Source: Zhihengliuella halotolerans
GTDB taxonomy: Bacteria; Actinomycetota; Actinomycetes; Actinomycetales; Micrococcaceae
Direction: 5' to 3'
Length of the DNA: 64,000 bases
Assembly: GCF_004217565.1 (NCBI RefSeq)
Contig: NZ_SHLA01000001.1
Location: 1,178,001-1,242,000 of the forward strand
Of the stretch, positions 8,156 through 19,536 are shown in pieces; the first letter of the stretch is position 1, and the number at the start of each line of letters is the position of its first letter. The notes below the pieces were generated by a model that made no database searches, was not told where the DNA came from, and was given only the letters and a program-made list of their open reading frames with translations. A program made the position numbers and the translations under genes.

Positions 8156-10270
8156 GTGGCGCCACAGACGGAAGTTGCCGAGTTGTCCTGGACGCAGACG
8201 GACGAGCGTGCAGTTGACACGATCCGCGTATTGGCTGCGGATGCCGTAGAGAAGGTCGGCAGCGGCCACCCGGGAACCGCGATGAGCCTGGCTCCAGCGG
8301 CGTACCTGCTGTTCCAGAAGCACATGCGTCACGATCCCAAGGACCCCGACTGGGCGGGACGCGACCGCTTCGTCCTCTCCCCCGGGCACACCTCCCTGAC
8401 GCTCTACCTGCAGCTCTTCCTCTCGGGCTACGGTCTCGAGATGGAGGACATCGAAGCCTTGCGCACGTGGGGAGCCAAGACGCCGGGCCACCCGGAGTAC
8501 GGCCACACAACCGGTGTCGAGATCACGACGGGTCCGCTCGGGCAGGGCCTGGCCTCCGCCGTCGGTTTCGCCTACGGCCAGCGCCGTCTGCGCGGCCTGC
8601 TGGACCCGGAGACGCCGGCGGGCGAGAGCCTGTTCGACCACACGGTCTGGGTCATCGCCTCCGACGGAGACCTGCAGGAGGGCGTCACGTCCGAGGCCTC
8701 CTCGCTCGCCGGCCACCAGGAGCTCGGCAACCTCGTCGTCATCTACGATGACAACAAGATCTCCATCGAGGATGACACCGATGTCGCGTTCACCGAGGAC
8801 GTTCTCAAGCGCTACGAGGCCTACGGCTGGCACACCCAGCGCGTCGACTGGACCGAATCCGGCGAGTACGTCGAGGACATCGCCGGTCTCGACGCCGCGC
8901 TGACCGCTGCGAAGGCCGAGACCTCCCGCCCGTCGATCATCTCGCTGCGCACCGTGATCGGCTTCCCGTCCCCGACGAAGCAGAACACCGGCGGCATCCA
9001 CGGCTCCAAGCTCGGCGGCGAAGAGCTGGCCGGTCTCAAGAAGGTCCTGAACTTCGACCCGGAGCAGTCCTTCGTCATCGAGGACGAGATCCTCGCCCAC
9101 GCCCGTCAGGTCGTCGACCGCGGACAGGCCGCCCACGAGGCGTGGAACGCTTCCTTCGAGGCCTGGAGCGCCGCCAATCCCGAGGCCAAGCAGCTGCTCG
9201 AGCGCATTGAGAAGCGCGAACTGCCGGACGGCTGGGAGACCAGTCTGCCCGTCTTCGAGGCCGGCTCCTCGATCGCGACCCGTTCCGCCTCGGGCAAGGT
9301 CATCAATGCCATCGCCGAGGTCCTCCCCGAGCTCTGGGGCGGTTCCGCCGACCTGGCCGGCTCCAACAACACGACGATCGAGAGCGCCAAGTCGTTCATC
9401 CCGGCCTCGCGTTCGACCGACAAGTGGAGCGGCGATCCCTACGGGCGTGTCCTGCACTTCGGCATCCGCGAGCACGCGGCAGCGGCCATCACCAACGGCA
9501 TCGTGCTCTCCTCGAAGACGCGAGCCTTCAACGGCACCTTCCTCATCTTCTCCGACTACCAGCGTCCGGCCATCCGCCTGGCGGCGCTCATGGGCGTCCC
9601 GTCGATCTTCGTCTGGACGCACGACTCCATCGGCCTCGGCGAGGACGGGCCGACGCACCAGCCGATCGAGCAGCTCGCCAGCCTTCGTGCGATCCCGAAC
9701 CTCGACGTCGTCCGGCCGGCCGACGCCAACGAGGTCGCCTGGGCGTGGAAGACGATTCTCGAGAACAACGAAAACCCGGCCGGCATCGTGCTGACCCGGC
9801 AGAACCTGCCCGTCTTCGACCGTAGCGCCGCCGGATTCGGCGACGTCTCGGGCGTGGCCAAGGGTGGCTACACCCTGGCCGACGCGCTCGACGCCGACGG
9901 CAACCCGGTCACGCCGGACGTGCTCCTGCTGGCTACCGGCTCCGAGGTCGAAATCGCCGTCGAGGCGCGCGAAGCCCTCTCGGCCGACGGCGTGGCCGCG
10001 CGTGTGGTGTCCCTCCCGTCCGTCGAGTGGTTCAACAAGCAGGACGCCGCGTACCGCGAGTCCGTCCTGCCCGAAGCAGTCAAGGCACGCGTTTCGATCG
10101 AAGCCGGTTCGACGCTGGGCTGGCGCGAGTTCGTCGGCGACGCAGGCCGCACCATCGGCTTGGACCACTTCGGCGCCTCCGCAGATTACAAGACGCTCTA
10201 CCGCGAGTTCGGCCTCACGTCCGAGGCCGTCGTCGCGGCTGCCAAGGACTCCATCGCTGCTTCGAAGTAG
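8156..10270 (+). CDS. tkt: Transketolase
   Basis: A 704-residue thiamine-diphosphate enzyme moving two-carbon units in the non-oxidative pentose-phosphate pathway. The TPP motif is in IASDGDLQEG...YDDN, and GPLGQG, HTTGVE and the pyrimidine-domain DGPTHQP segment are all conserved. I chose GTG 8156 because GAGAGGAA lies at 8139-8146; an ATG 63 bases upstream would add an uncharacteristic Arg-rich tail. It is the first gene of tkt-tal-pgi-zwf-opcA, a typical actinobacterial operon. Confidence 0.97.
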   Translation: MAPQTEVAELSWTQTDERAVDTIRVLAADAVEKVGSGHPGTAMSLAPAAYLLFQKHMRHDPKDPDWAGRDRFVLSPGHTSLTLYLQLFLSGYGLEMEDIEALRTWGAKTPGHPEYGHTTGVEITTGPLGQGLASAVGFAYGQRRLRGLLDPETPAGESLFDHTVWVIASDGDLQEGVTSEASSLAGHQELGNLVVIYDDNKISIEDDTDVAFTEDVLKRYEAYGWHTQRVDWTESGEYVEDIAGLDAALTAAKAETSRPSIISLRTVIGFPSPTKQNTGGIHGSKLGGEELAGLKKVLNFDPEQSFVIEDEILAHARQVVDRGQAAHEAWNASFEAWSAANPEAKQLLERIEKRELPDGWETSLPVFEAGSSIATRSASGKVINAIAEVLPELWGGSADLAGSNNTTIESAKSFIPASRSTDKWSGDPYGRVLHFGIREHAAAAITNGIVLSSKTRAFNGTFLIFSDYQRPAIRLAALMGVPSIFVWTHDSIGLGEDGPTHQPIEQLASLRAIPNLDVVRPADANEVAWAWKTILENNENPAGIVLTRQNLPVFDRSAAGFGDVSGVAKGGYTLADALDADGNPVTPDVLLLATGSEVEIAVEAREALSADGVAARVVSLPSVEWFNKQDAAYRESVLPEAVKARVSIEAGSTLGWREFVGDAGRTIGLDHFGASADYKTLYREFGLTSEAVVAAAKDSIAASK

Positions 10271-10309
10271 CCTCCCGACTCGCATCAGCGAAAAGAAAAG
10301 GATTTCACC

Positions 10310-11428
10310 ATGAGCAACCCGAATACCGCAGCACTCTCCAAGGCCGGGGTTTCCATCTGGCTCGACGATCTGTCCCGCGAGCGGCTCAACAGCGGCTCCC
10401 TGCAGGAACTGATCAGCGAGAAGAACGTCGTCGGTGTGACGACCAACCCCGCCATCTTCGCCGCGGCCGTCGCCGGCGGCAACGACGCCTACGACGCCCA
10501 GGTCAAGGAACTGGCCGCGGCTGGCGCCGACGTCGAGGAGGCGATCTTCGAGATCACCACGGCCGACGTCGCCGCCGCCTGCGATGTCTTCGCCGACATC
10601 TACGCCTCCTCCAACGGCTACGACGGCCGCGTCTCGCTCGAGGTCGACCCCCGCCTGGCAGCCGAGACGGCCGCCACCGCGGAGGAGGCCAAGAAGCTCT
10701 ACGCCAAGGTCGGCCGCGAGAACGTCATGATCAAGATCCCGGCCACGCTCGAGGGCCTGGAGGCGATCACCGCGACAATCGCTGAGGGAATCAGTGTCAA
10801 CGTGACCCTGATCTTCTCGCTCGACCGCTACCGCGCCGTGATCAACGCCTTCATGGAGGGCCTCGAGCAGGCCCGCGAGAACGGCCACGACCTGTCGAAG
10901 ATCCACTCCGTTGCCTCGTTCTTCGTCTCGCGCGTTGACTCCGAGATCGACAAGCGCCTCGACAACCTCGGCACGGCTGAGGCCGCAGCGCTCAAGAGCA
11001 AGGCCGGTCTGGCCAATGCACGCCTGGCCTACCAGGTCTACGAGGAGCAGTTCGGCTCCGAGCGCTGGGCGACTCTGGAAGCAGCGGGCGCCAACCACCA
11101 GCGCCCCCTGTGGGCTTCGACCGGCGTCAAGGACCCGAGCCTTCCCGACACGCTGTACGTGACCGAGCTGGCCGCGGCGGGCGTCGTCAACACGATGCCG
11201 GAGAAGACGCTGAACGCCACCGCCGACCACGCCGAGGTCACCGGGGACACCGTCACCGGGACCTACGCGGAGTCCAACGAGATTCTGGACGCCCTCGCCG
11301 CCCAGGGCATCAGCTACAACGACGTCGTCGCCCAGCTGGAGACCGAAGGCGTCGAGAAGTTCGCGGTCGCATGGAACGAACTGCTCGAGGACGTTCGGCA
11401 GGCGCTCGAGTCCGCCAAGGGGGCCTGA
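10310..11428 (+). CDS. tal: Transaldolase
   Basis: A 372-residue transaldolase that transfers dihydroxyacetone units between sugar phosphates. The Schiff-base lysine is in NVMIKIPAT, and the N-terminal SIWLDDLSR and TTNPAIF motifs are typical of the long actinobacterial type. The start is ATG 10310, 39 bases after the tkt stop, with AAAAGGA upstream. The gene is followed by pgi after four bases, so the two are surely cotranscribed. Confidence 0.97.
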   Translation: MSNPNTAALSKAGVSIWLDDLSRERLNSGSLQELISEKNVVGVTTNPAIFAAAVAGGNDAYDAQVKELAAAGADVEEAIFEITTADVAAACDVFADIYASSNGYDGRVSLEVDPRLAAETAATAEEAKKLYAKVGRENVMIKIPATLEGLEAITATIAEGISVNVTLIFSLDRYRAVINAFMEGLEQARENGHDLSKIHSVASFFVSRVDSEIDKRLDNLGTAEAAALKSKAGLANARLAYQVYEEQFGSERWATLEAAGANHQRPLWASTGVKDPSLPDTLYVTELAAAGVVNTMPEKTLNATADHAEVTGDTVTGTYAESNEILDALAAQGISYNDVVAQLETEGVEKFAVAWNELLEDVRQALESAKGA

Positions 11429-11432
11429 TCCG

Positions 11433-13052
11433 ATGAGTTCCCTCGAGTTCCAGGCGACGGGTGAGGCACGCGCCGCGGCTGACGCCCACGTGCCGCAGCT
11501 CGTCGACGACCGGGTCGCCTCGCGGCTGTTCGCGAAGGACGCAACGCTGTGGGGCCCTGAGGCCGAGGCCGAATCGTCCATCCGCCTCGGCTGGGTGGAC
11601 CTCTTCGCGGAGTCCCGCGGGCTGATCGATGACATCACGGCGCTGCGCGACGAACTCCGCACTGAGGGTGTCGACCGGGTGGTGCTCGCCGGGATGGGCG
11701 GCTCATCGCTGGCGCCCGAAGTCATCACGGCGACCGCGGGCGTTGAGCTCATCGTCCTCGACAGCACGGATCCCGACATGGTCGCGGCCGCACTGGCGGA
11801 CCGCCTCGAATCCTCCGTGCTCGTCGTGTCCTCCAAGTCGGGTTCGACGGTCGAGACCGATTCCCAGCGCCGCGTCTTCGAGAAGGCCTTCGCCGACGCC
11901 GGGCTCGACGCGGCACGACGCATCGTGATCGTCACCGACCCGGGCTCCCCCATGGACAAGATGTCCCGGGAAGCCGGCTACCGTGCGGTCTTCAACGCGA
12001 ACCCCGAGGTCGGCGGACGCTACTCGGCGCTGACCGCCTTCGGTCTCGTGCCGTCGGGCCTGGCCGGCGTCGACATCGCGGGTTTGCTCGCGGACGCTGA
12101 GGAGGCTGCCGAATTCCTGCGCGAGGACGACGCCGACAACATCGGTCTCGCGCTCGGCGCCGCTCTGGGTGGCACCGCTCCCCTGCGCGACAAGATCGTC
12201 TTCGTCGACGAAGGCTCGGGAATCGTCGGATTCGCCGACTGGATCGAGCAGCTGATTGCGGAATCAACCGGCAAGCTCGGGACCGGCGTCCTGCCGGTCG
12301 TGGTCGAGCCGGGTGCGCCCGAGCTCGAGGGCGCCGACGACTTGCTCGTGGTGCGCCTCGTCAACGGCGAGGACGACACAACGGCCGGCGACGCCTCCAA
12401 CGAGGTCCGCGTCTCCGGGTCGCTGGGCAGCCAGATGCTTTTGTGGGAGGTCGCGACCGTCGTGGCCGGCCGCCTGCTGGGCATCAACCCCTTCGACCAG
12501 CCGGATGTGGAGGCGGCGAAGGTCGCGGCCCGCGGGCTCCTCGACGAACAGCCCGAGCCGGTACCGGCTCAGGTCGTCGACGGTGCCGTGGAACTCCGCG
12601 GCACCGAGGGGTTGCTCGACGGCGTGAGCACCCTCGAGGAGGGCCTGCGCCGGCTGCTCGGCGAGCTCGGTACCGAGGACTACCTCAGCGTCCAGGCCTA
12701 TCTGGACCGGATCGGTGCTGCACCGCTGGCCTCGCTCCGCCAGCGCCTGGCCGCGACCGCGGGGCGTCCGGTGACGTTCGGCTGGGGCCCCCGGTTCCTG
12801 CACTCGACCGGCCAGTTCCACAAGGGCGGACCTCGGGTCGGCGTCTACCTGCAGATCACCGGGGCGAACGACACCGACGTGGAGATCCCTGAGCGGCCCT
12901 TCACCTTCGGCCAGTTGATCTCCGCCCAGTCGGCCGGCGACGCGACTGTGCTGGCCGACCTCGGCCGACCGGTCCTGCGCCTGCACCTGGCGGACCGGTC
13001 CGCGGGGCTCGAGCAGCTCGAGGCGGCACTGGCAGGACTCGCCGGGCAGTAG
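11433..13052 (+). CDS. pgi: Glucose-6-phosphate isomerase, actinobacterial form
   Basis: A 539-residue SIS-fold isomerase interconverting glucose 6-phosphate and fructose 6-phosphate. Visible sugar-phosphate elements are AGMGGSSLAPEV and VVSSKSGSTVET (SIS loop). The C-terminal segment GRPVTFGWGPRFLHSTGQFHKGG is characteristic. The sequence differs from the classical Pgi family and matches the type found between tal and zwf in Actinobacteria. The start ATG 11433 follows tal by four bases. A 15-bp hairpin follows the stop. Confidence 0.92.
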   Translation: MSSLEFQATGEARAAADAHVPQLVDDRVASRLFAKDATLWGPEAEAESSIRLGWVDLFAESRGLIDDITALRDELRTEGVDRVVLAGMGGSSLAPEVITATAGVELIVLDSTDPDMVAAALADRLESSVLVVSSKSGSTVETDSQRRVFEKAFADAGLDAARRIVIVTDPGSPMDKMSREAGYRAVFNANPEVGGRYSALTAFGLVPSGLAGVDIAGLLADAEEAAEFLREDDADNIGLALGAALGGTAPLRDKIVFVDEGSGIVGFADWIEQLIAESTGKLGTGVLPVVVEPGAPELEGADDLLVVRLVNGEDDTTAGDASNEVRVSGSLGSQMLLWEVATVVAGRLLGINPFDQPDVEAAKVAARGLLDEQPEPVPAQVVDGAVELRGTEGLLDGVSTLEEGLRRLLGELGTEDYLSVQAYLDRIGAAPLASLRQRLAATAGRPVTFGWGPRFLHSTGQFHKGGPRVGVYLQITGANDTDVEIPERPFTFGQLISAQSAGDATVLADLGRPVLRLHLADRSAGLEQLEAALAGLAGQ

Positions 13053-13080
13053 CCTGGCAATCAACTCCCTTTCACACATG

Positions 13081-13115
13081 AGGCAGGCGGGCACCGAGAC
13101 GGTGCCCGCCTGCCT
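13081..13115. terminator. Perfect hairpin between pgi and zwf, abutting the zwf ribosome site
   Basis: The arms 13081-13095 and 13101-13115 are perfectly complementary over 15 bp around a five-base loop. The zwf ribosome site AGGAAAG (13117-13123) starts two bases after the stem and the zwf ATG is at 13130. There is no room for a promoter between hairpin and gene. It may partly terminate, stabilise the pgi mRNA end, or be a processing site; which one is unknown. Confidence 0.7.
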
Positions 13116-13129
13116 CAGGAAAGCACTTC

Positions 13130-14677
13130 ATGGCATACAGCACGAGCAACCCACTGCGCGATCGACGCGATCGCCGATTGAACCGCATCGCCGGCCCATC
13201 GGCACTCGTGTTCTTCGGCGTCACGGGCGATCTTGCACGTAAGAAGCTTCTCCCGGCCGTGTACGACCTGGCGAACCGTGGCCTGCTCCCGCCGAGCTTC
13301 GCCGTCGTCGGTTTCGGACGTCGCGACTGGTCGAACGAAGAGTTCGTCGCCGAGGTCCGGTCCTGGGTCGAGTCCAACGCCCGCACCGAATTCGACGAGA
13401 CAGTGTGGCAGCAGCTCTCCTCCGGATTCCGTTTCGTCACCGGAGGCTTCGACGACGACGAGGCGTTCCTCAAGCTCGGCGAGACCCTTCAGGAGCTGGA
13501 GCGTTCGCGTGGAACGCGCGGAAATCACGCCTTCTACCTCTCGATCCCCCCGAATTCGTTCGAGCAGGTCTGCGAGCAGCTCTCGCGCCACGGCCTCGCA
13601 ACAAAGGAGTCCGCGGAGGCCGACACGGAGGCTTGGCGCCGCGTCGTCATCGAGAAGCCGTTCGGCCACAACCTCGAATCAGCGCGCGAACTCAACGGCA
13701 TCGTCGAGAAGGTCTTCCCCTCCGACTCCGTCTTCCGCATCGACCACTACCTCGGCAAGGAGACGGTGCAGAACCTCTTGGCGCTGCGCTTCGCGAACCA
13801 GCTCTTCGAGCCGATCTGGAATGCCAACCACGTCGATCACGTGCAGATCACGATGGCGGAGGACATCGGGATCGGCGGCCGCGCCAGCTACTACGACGGC
13901 GTGGGCGCGGCTCGCGATGTGATCCAGAATCACCTCCTTCAACTCCTGGCGCTCACCGCCATGGAGGAACCCATCAGCTTCGACGCCAACCACCTGCGCG
14001 CCGAGAAGGAGAAGGTGCTCGCCGCCGTCGAACTGCCTCAAGACCTGTCCACGGCGTCTGCCCGCGGGCAGTACACGAGCGGCTGGCAGGGCGGTGAGGA
14101 CGTCGTCGGCTTCCTGGACGAGGAGGGTTTCAACCCCAAGTCCAAGACCGAAACCTATGCTGCGATCCGGCTCGACATCAACACCCGCCGCTGGGCCGGC
14201 GTGCCGTTCTACCTGCGTGCCGGCAAGCGGCTCGGTCGCCGCGTCACCGAGATCGCCGTCGTCTTCAAGCGGGCACCCAACATGCTCTTCCGCGACAACA
14301 ACGAGTCGAGCATCGGGCAGAACGCCGTCGTCATCCGTGTGCAGCCCGACGAGGGCGCCACCATCCGCTTCGGCTCCAAGGTGCCGGGCACGCAGATGGA
14401 GGTCCGCGACGTGACGATGGATTTCGGCTACGGCCACTCGTTCACGGAGTCGAGCCCGGAAGCGTACGAGCGCCTCATCCTCGATGTCCTCCTGGGCGAG
14501 CCGCCGTTGTTCCCCCGCCACGAGGAGGTCGAGCTCTCGTGGAAGATCCTCGATCCGTTCGAGGAGCACTGGGCCGGGCTCGACGCTCAGCCCGAACCCT
14601 ACGAGCCGGGAAGCTGGGGCCCTGTCGGCGCGGATGAACTCATGGCCCGAGACGGAAGGACGTGGCGTCGCCCATGA
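13130..14677 (+). CDS. zwf: Glucose-6-phosphate 1-dehydrogenase
   Basis: A 515-residue NADP-linked dehydrogenase of the oxidative pentose-phosphate pathway. GVTGDLARKKLLP (30-42) is the nucleotide-binding motif and RIDHYLGK (203-210) is the active-site signature with the catalytic His and Lys. The start ATG 13130 has AGGAAAG at good spacing. The stop overlaps the opcA ATG (ATGA), so the enzyme and its assembly factor are translationally coupled. Confidence 0.98.
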   Translation: MAYSTSNPLRDRRDRRLNRIAGPSALVFFGVTGDLARKKLLPAVYDLANRGLLPPSFAVVGFGRRDWSNEEFVAEVRSWVESNARTEFDETVWQQLSSGFRFVTGGFDDDEAFLKLGETLQELERSRGTRGNHAFYLSIPPNSFEQVCEQLSRHGLATKESAEADTEAWRRVVIEKPFGHNLESARELNGIVEKVFPSDSVFRIDHYLGKETVQNLLALRFANQLFEPIWNANHVDHVQITMAEDIGIGGRASYYDGVGAARDVIQNHLLQLLALTAMEEPISFDANHLRAEKEKVLAAVELPQDLSTASARGQYTSGWQGGEDVVGFLDEEGFNPKSKTETYAAIRLDINTRRWAGVPFYLRAGKRLGRRVTEIAVVFKRAPNMLFRDNNESSIGQNAVVIRVQPDEGATIRFGSKVPGTQMEVRDVTMDFGYGHSFTESSPEAYERLILDVLLGEPPLFPRHEEVELSWKILDPFEEHWAGLDAQPEPYEPGSWGPVGADELMARDGRTWRRP

Positions 14678-15615
14678 TCGTCGACATGGAACAGACAACC
14701 ACCTCGAAGGTGGCCAAGGAACTACAGAAGCTTCGGGAGACGGGCGGCGTCGTCGCATTGAGCCGAGTGCTCACGCTTGTCGTCCTGACCACCGAGGGCT
14801 TCGAGGAGCCGGCGATCGAGGCCGCCAATCTGGCAAGCCGCGAGCACCCCTGCCGGATCATCGTCGTCGTCGAGGGATCCTCAGAGCAGGACACCCGACT
14901 GGATGCCCAGATCCGTGTCGGCGGCGACGCCGGCGCATCCGAGGTCATCGTTCTGAAGGGCCAGGGTGAGCTCGCCGCAACCAATGAGGCCCTCGTCGCC
15001 GGGCTGCTGTTGCCCGACGCGCCGATCGTCGCCTGGTGGCCGCACGGCGTCCCCGAGAACGCCAGCAAGACGCCGATCGGTCGGATCGCGCACCGTCGGA
15101 TCACCGACTCGCAGGCCGAAGCGGCGCCGCGGGCGGCCCTGCAGCGCATCTCCAGTCAGTACACTGCGGGCGACACTGATCTCGCCTGGACCCGCATAAC
15201 CCTGTGGCGGGCGCAGCTGGCCTCCGTGCTCGACCAAGTGGACCCGAAGACAATCTCCGCGGTCACCGTCAAGGGGGCCACGGACTCCTCGAGCACGGAC
15301 CTGCTGGCGGCGTGGCTCACGTTGGCACTCAAGGTCCCCGTGACCATCGCTTCGACGACCCCCGGCACCGGCGTCCGCAGCGTGCGGCTCTCACGGGCCG
15401 ATGGCGACGTCGTCCTGACGCGTCCGCACGGGCACGTGGCCGAGCTCTATCAGCAGGACCAGCCGGTCCAGCGGATCTCGATGGCTCGGCGCCCACTGTC
15501 CGACTGCCTGTCCGAGGAGCTGCGGCGCCTCGACCCGGACGAGATCTTCGGTGAGGTCGTGTCCGAGGGGCTGCGCCAGACGGACCTGCGCAGCGTCACC
15601 TCTTCCGAGCGGTAG
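14674..15615 (+). CDS. opcA: Glucose-6-phosphate dehydrogenase assembly protein OpcA
   Basis: A 313-residue OpcA protein, the factor that allows or stimulates assembly and activity of Zwf in Actinobacteria and cyanobacteria. The segments IVAWWPHGVPE and SSSTDLLAAWL are typical of the family. I chose ATG 14674, whose A overlaps the zwf TGA; a GTG at 14662 is possible but sits one base after GGAAGGA. The operon ends here: a 23-bp palindrome follows, and the 6-phosphogluconolactonase gene often found next is not present. Confidence 0.93.
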   Translation: MIVDMEQTTTSKVAKELQKLRETGGVVALSRVLTLVVLTTEGFEEPAIEAANLASREHPCRIIVVVEGSSEQDTRLDAQIRVGGDAGASEVIVLKGQGELAATNEALVAGLLLPDAPIVAWWPHGVPENASKTPIGRIAHRRITDSQAEAAPRAALQRISSQYTAGDTDLAWTRITLWRAQLASVLDQVDPKTISAVTVKGATDSSSTDLLAAWLTLALKVPVTIASTTPGTGVRSVRLSRADGDVVLTRPHGHVAELYQQDQPVQRISMARRPLSDCLSEELRRLDPDEIFGEVVSEGLRQTDLRSVTSSER

Positions 15616-15620
15616 CCTTA

Positions 15621-15671
15621 CAGCAAAAGGGTCGGCCCCCACCGAAAAGGTGGGGGCCGACCCTTTTGCTG
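15621..15671. terminator. 23-bp perfect bidirectional terminator between opcA and secG
   Basis: The arms 15621-15643 and 15649-15671 pair without mismatch around the loop GAAAA. The outer part contains AAAA/TTTT, giving a short T-run on either strand. It separates two convergent operons. Confidence 0.9.
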
Positions 15672-15692
15672 TCCGACCGGAGGCCGAGTGGA

Positions 15693-15944
15693 CTACGACT
15701 CGACGCTGAAGCGCATGATCAGGCCGAGCGCGATGACGATGGCACCCCAGGAGACGCCCATCCCCACGGTGATCCGGTTCAGGTTCTTCTCGGCAACGCC
15801 GGAGGCGCTGAGGTTGCTGGTCATGCCGCCGCCGAACATGTCGGACATGCCGCCGCCACGCCCCTTGTGCAGGAGCACGAGCATGATGAGCAGCAGGCTG
15901 GTAATGCCCAGCAGGACCTGCAGGGTGATCTTCAGTACGTCCAC
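15693..15944 (-). CDS. secG: Preprotein translocase subunit SecG
   Basis: An 83-residue membrane protein with two hydrophobic helices (about 5-25 and 55-75) separated by a glycine-rich loop GRGGGMSDMFGG, the classical SecG signature. It is part of the SecYEG channel. The start is GTG 15944 with GAAAGG upstream. It is the last gene of the gap-pgk-tpiA-secG cluster. Confidence 0.95.
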   Translation of the reverse strand: MDVLKITLQVLLGITSLLLIMLVLLHKGRGGGMSDMFGGGMTSNLSASGVAEKNLNRITVGMGVSWGAIVIALGLIMRFSVES

Positions 15945-15977
15945 GTCGGCCTTTCAGTATGCGTCGCTTGTTCGCGA

Positions 15978-16793
15978 CTAGTCGGTCACCAGGTGGTTCT
16001 CGAACCTGACAATGCTAGCAAACTCACCAGCGTCGAGGCTCGCACCGCCGACCAGTACACCGTCCACGTCGCGCTCGCGCAGGATCGCGGCCGCGTTCTG
16101 GCCCTTCACCGATCCACCGTACAACAGGCGGACCTTCTCTGCGGTGTCGGCGTCGTAGAGCTTCGTGAGTTCGGCGCGAATGGCGGCGCACATCTCCTGT
16201 GCGTCCTCCGGACCTGCGACCTCACCTGTGCCGATGGCCCAGACGGGCTCGTAGGCCACGACGAGCGTTGCCACCTTCTCGGCGTCGAGTCCGTCGACGT
16301 CGGCGCGCAGCTGCTCGAGGGTGTGCTCGACATGCGTTCCCGCCTGACGGATCTCAAGTCCTTCGCCGACACAGAGCACCGGGACGAGGTCGTGACGGTA
16401 GGCCGCCTCGACCTTCGCGCGCAGGGTCTCATCCGACTCCTGGTGCACACTGCGGCGCTCCGAGTGGCCCACGAGCACGTAGCGGCAGCCGAGCTTGTTC
16501 AGGAACTGGCCCGAGATGTCGCCCGTGTAGGCGCCGGAGTCGTGCTGCGAGAGGTCCTGACCGCCGTAGACGACGTCGAGGTCGTCGCCGGCCACGAGAG
16601 TCTGCACGCCGCGCAGGTCGGTGAACGGCGGGAAGACGGCCACCTCCACGCGGTTGTGGTCGTGGTTGGCGTCGTCGAGCGTCCACGCGAGCTTCTGCAG
16701 CAGCGTGATGCCCTGGACGTGGTCCATGTTCATCTTCCAGTTGCCCGCGATCAGCGGGCGGCGAACGAATTCGCCGTTCTTGCTCTGTGTCAT
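15978..16793 (-). CDS. tpiA: Triose-phosphate isomerase
   Basis: A 271-residue TIM barrel enzyme. Catalytic residues are visible: N18/K20 (AGNWKMN), H110 (VLVGHSERR) and E182 ([11 protein letters not shown]). The N-terminal extension of about 12 residues before RPLIAGNWK is usual in related Actinobacteria. The ATG follows the pgk stop after a single base, so the two are translationally coupled. Confidence 0.98.
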   Translation of the reverse strand: MTQSKNGEFVRRPLIAGNWKMNMDHVQGITLLQKLAWTLDDANHDHNRVEVAVFPPFTDLRGVQTLVAGDDLDVVYGGQDLSQHDSGAYTGDISGQFLNKLGCRYVLVGHSERRSVHQESDETLRAKVEAAYRHDLVPVLCVGEGLEIRQAGTHVEHTLEQLRADVDGLDAEKVATLVVAYEPVWAIGTGEVAGPEDAQEMCAAIRAELTKLYDADTAEKVRLLYGGSVKGQNAAAILRERDVDGVLVGGASLDAGEFASIVRFENHLVTD

Positions 16794-16794
16794 G

Positions 16795-18024
16795 TCACTT
16801 GCCTTCCAGGGCCGTCAGGCCCGGCAGTTCCTTGCCCTCGAGGTACTCGAGGCTGGCGCCGCCACCGGTGGAGATGTGGCCGAAGTCGTCTTCTGCGAAG
16901 CCGAGGCCGCGCACGGCCGCAGCCGAGTCGCCGCCGCCGACGACGCTGAACGCCTCGGAATCGGCGAGGGCCTGGGCGACGGCACGCGTGCCGCCGGCGA
17001 AGGCCTCGATCTCGAAGACGCCCATGGGTCCGTTCCAGAACACGGTGTTGGCGCTGCGGATGAAGCTGGCGAACGCCTCGCCGGAATCAGGTCCGATGTC
17101 GAGCCCGAGGCCCGCGGCGCCGAACGCGCTGGACTCCATCGCCTCGGCCGCTACGACCTCGTGCTCGGCGTCCGCACCGAACTTGCTCGCCATCACGATG
17201 TCGGTCGGCAGGACGATCTCGCAGCCGAGCTCCTTGGCCCGCTGGATGTAGCCCTTGACGTTCTCGATCTGGTCTTCTTCGAGGAGGCTGGAGCCCACCT
17301 CGTGGCCGAGCGCCTTGAGGAACGTGAAGACCATGCCACCGCCGATGAGGAGGTGATCGGCACGGCCCATCAGGTTCTCGATCACGGCCAGCTTGTCGGA
17401 GACCTTGGAACCGCCCAGCACGACGACGTACGGCCGCTTGGGTGCCTCGGTGAGGGTCTTCAGCACCTCCACCTCGGTGTGGACGAGGTCGCCCTGGTAG
17501 GCGGGCAGCAGCGAGGCCACATCGAACACGGACGCGTGCTTGCGGTGCACGGCGCCGAAGGCGTCGTTCACGTAGGCCCCGTTCTCCCCGGTGAGGGCGA
17601 CGAGCTCGCGGGCGAATGCGGTGCGCTCAGCCTCGTCCTTGCTGGTCTCCCGAGCGTCGAACCGCACGTTCTCGATGAGCAGGGCCGAGCCGTCGGCCAG
17701 CGCGGAAGCACGTGCGAGCGCGTCCTCTCCGGTGGTGTCGGACGCGATCTCGACCGGGAAGGACGCCAGCTCGCGCAGCCGTTCGGCGGCCGGCGCGATG
17801 GAGAATCGGGGGTCGACCTCACCCTTCGGGCGGCCGAGGTGGGCCATCACGATGACGCGCGCGCCGGCTTCGGTCAGCTTCGTGAGTACGGGCAGGGACG
17901 CGCGGATTCGACCATCGTCAGTCACGGTAGAACCGTCGAGCGGCACGTTCAGGTCACTACGTACCAGAACGTGCCGCCCACGGACACCATCAGCGAGAAG
18001 GTCGTTGAGAGTGTGAGAAGTCAT
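16795..18024 (-). CDS. pgk: Phosphoglycerate kinase
   Basis: A 409-residue two-domain kinase making ATP from 1,3-bisphosphoglycerate. [10 protein letters not shown] (substrate loop), [13 protein letters not shown], and the C-terminal [11 protein letters not shown] nucleotide loop are conserved. It lies 24 bases after gap and one base before tpiA, forming the lower-glycolysis operon. Confidence 0.98.
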   Translation of the reverse strand: MTSHTLNDLLADGVRGRHVLVRSDLNVPLDGSTVTDDGRIRASLPVLTKLTEAGARVIVMAHLGRPKGEVDPRFSIAPAAERLRELASFPVEIASDTTGEDALARASALADGSALLIENVRFDARETSKDEAERTAFARELVALTGENGAYVNDAFGAVHRKHASVFDVASLLPAYQGDLVHTEVEVLKTLTEAPKRPYVVVLGGSKVSDKLAVIENLMGRADHLLIGGGMVFTFLKALGHEVGSSLLEEDQIENVKGYIQRAKELGCEIVLPTDIVMASKFGADAEHEVVAAEAMESSAFGAAGLGLDIGPDSGEAFASFIRSANTVFWNGPMGVFEIEAFAGGTRAVAQALADSEAFSVVGGGDSAAAVRGLGFAEDDFGHISTGGGASLEYLEGKELPGLTALEGK

Positions 18025-18048
18025 ATGAAGAGGCTAACCGATCAGCCC

Positions 18049-19536
<1,488 letters not shown>

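Noticed and set aside
8129-11959. 1276-codon open frame on the minus strand opposite tkt, tal and pgi
   Set aside because: It lies fully antisense to three clearly identified enzymes. High GC content at third positions removes stop codons in the opposite frame. The translation is low-complexity Arg/Gly/Val-rich with no recognisable domain.
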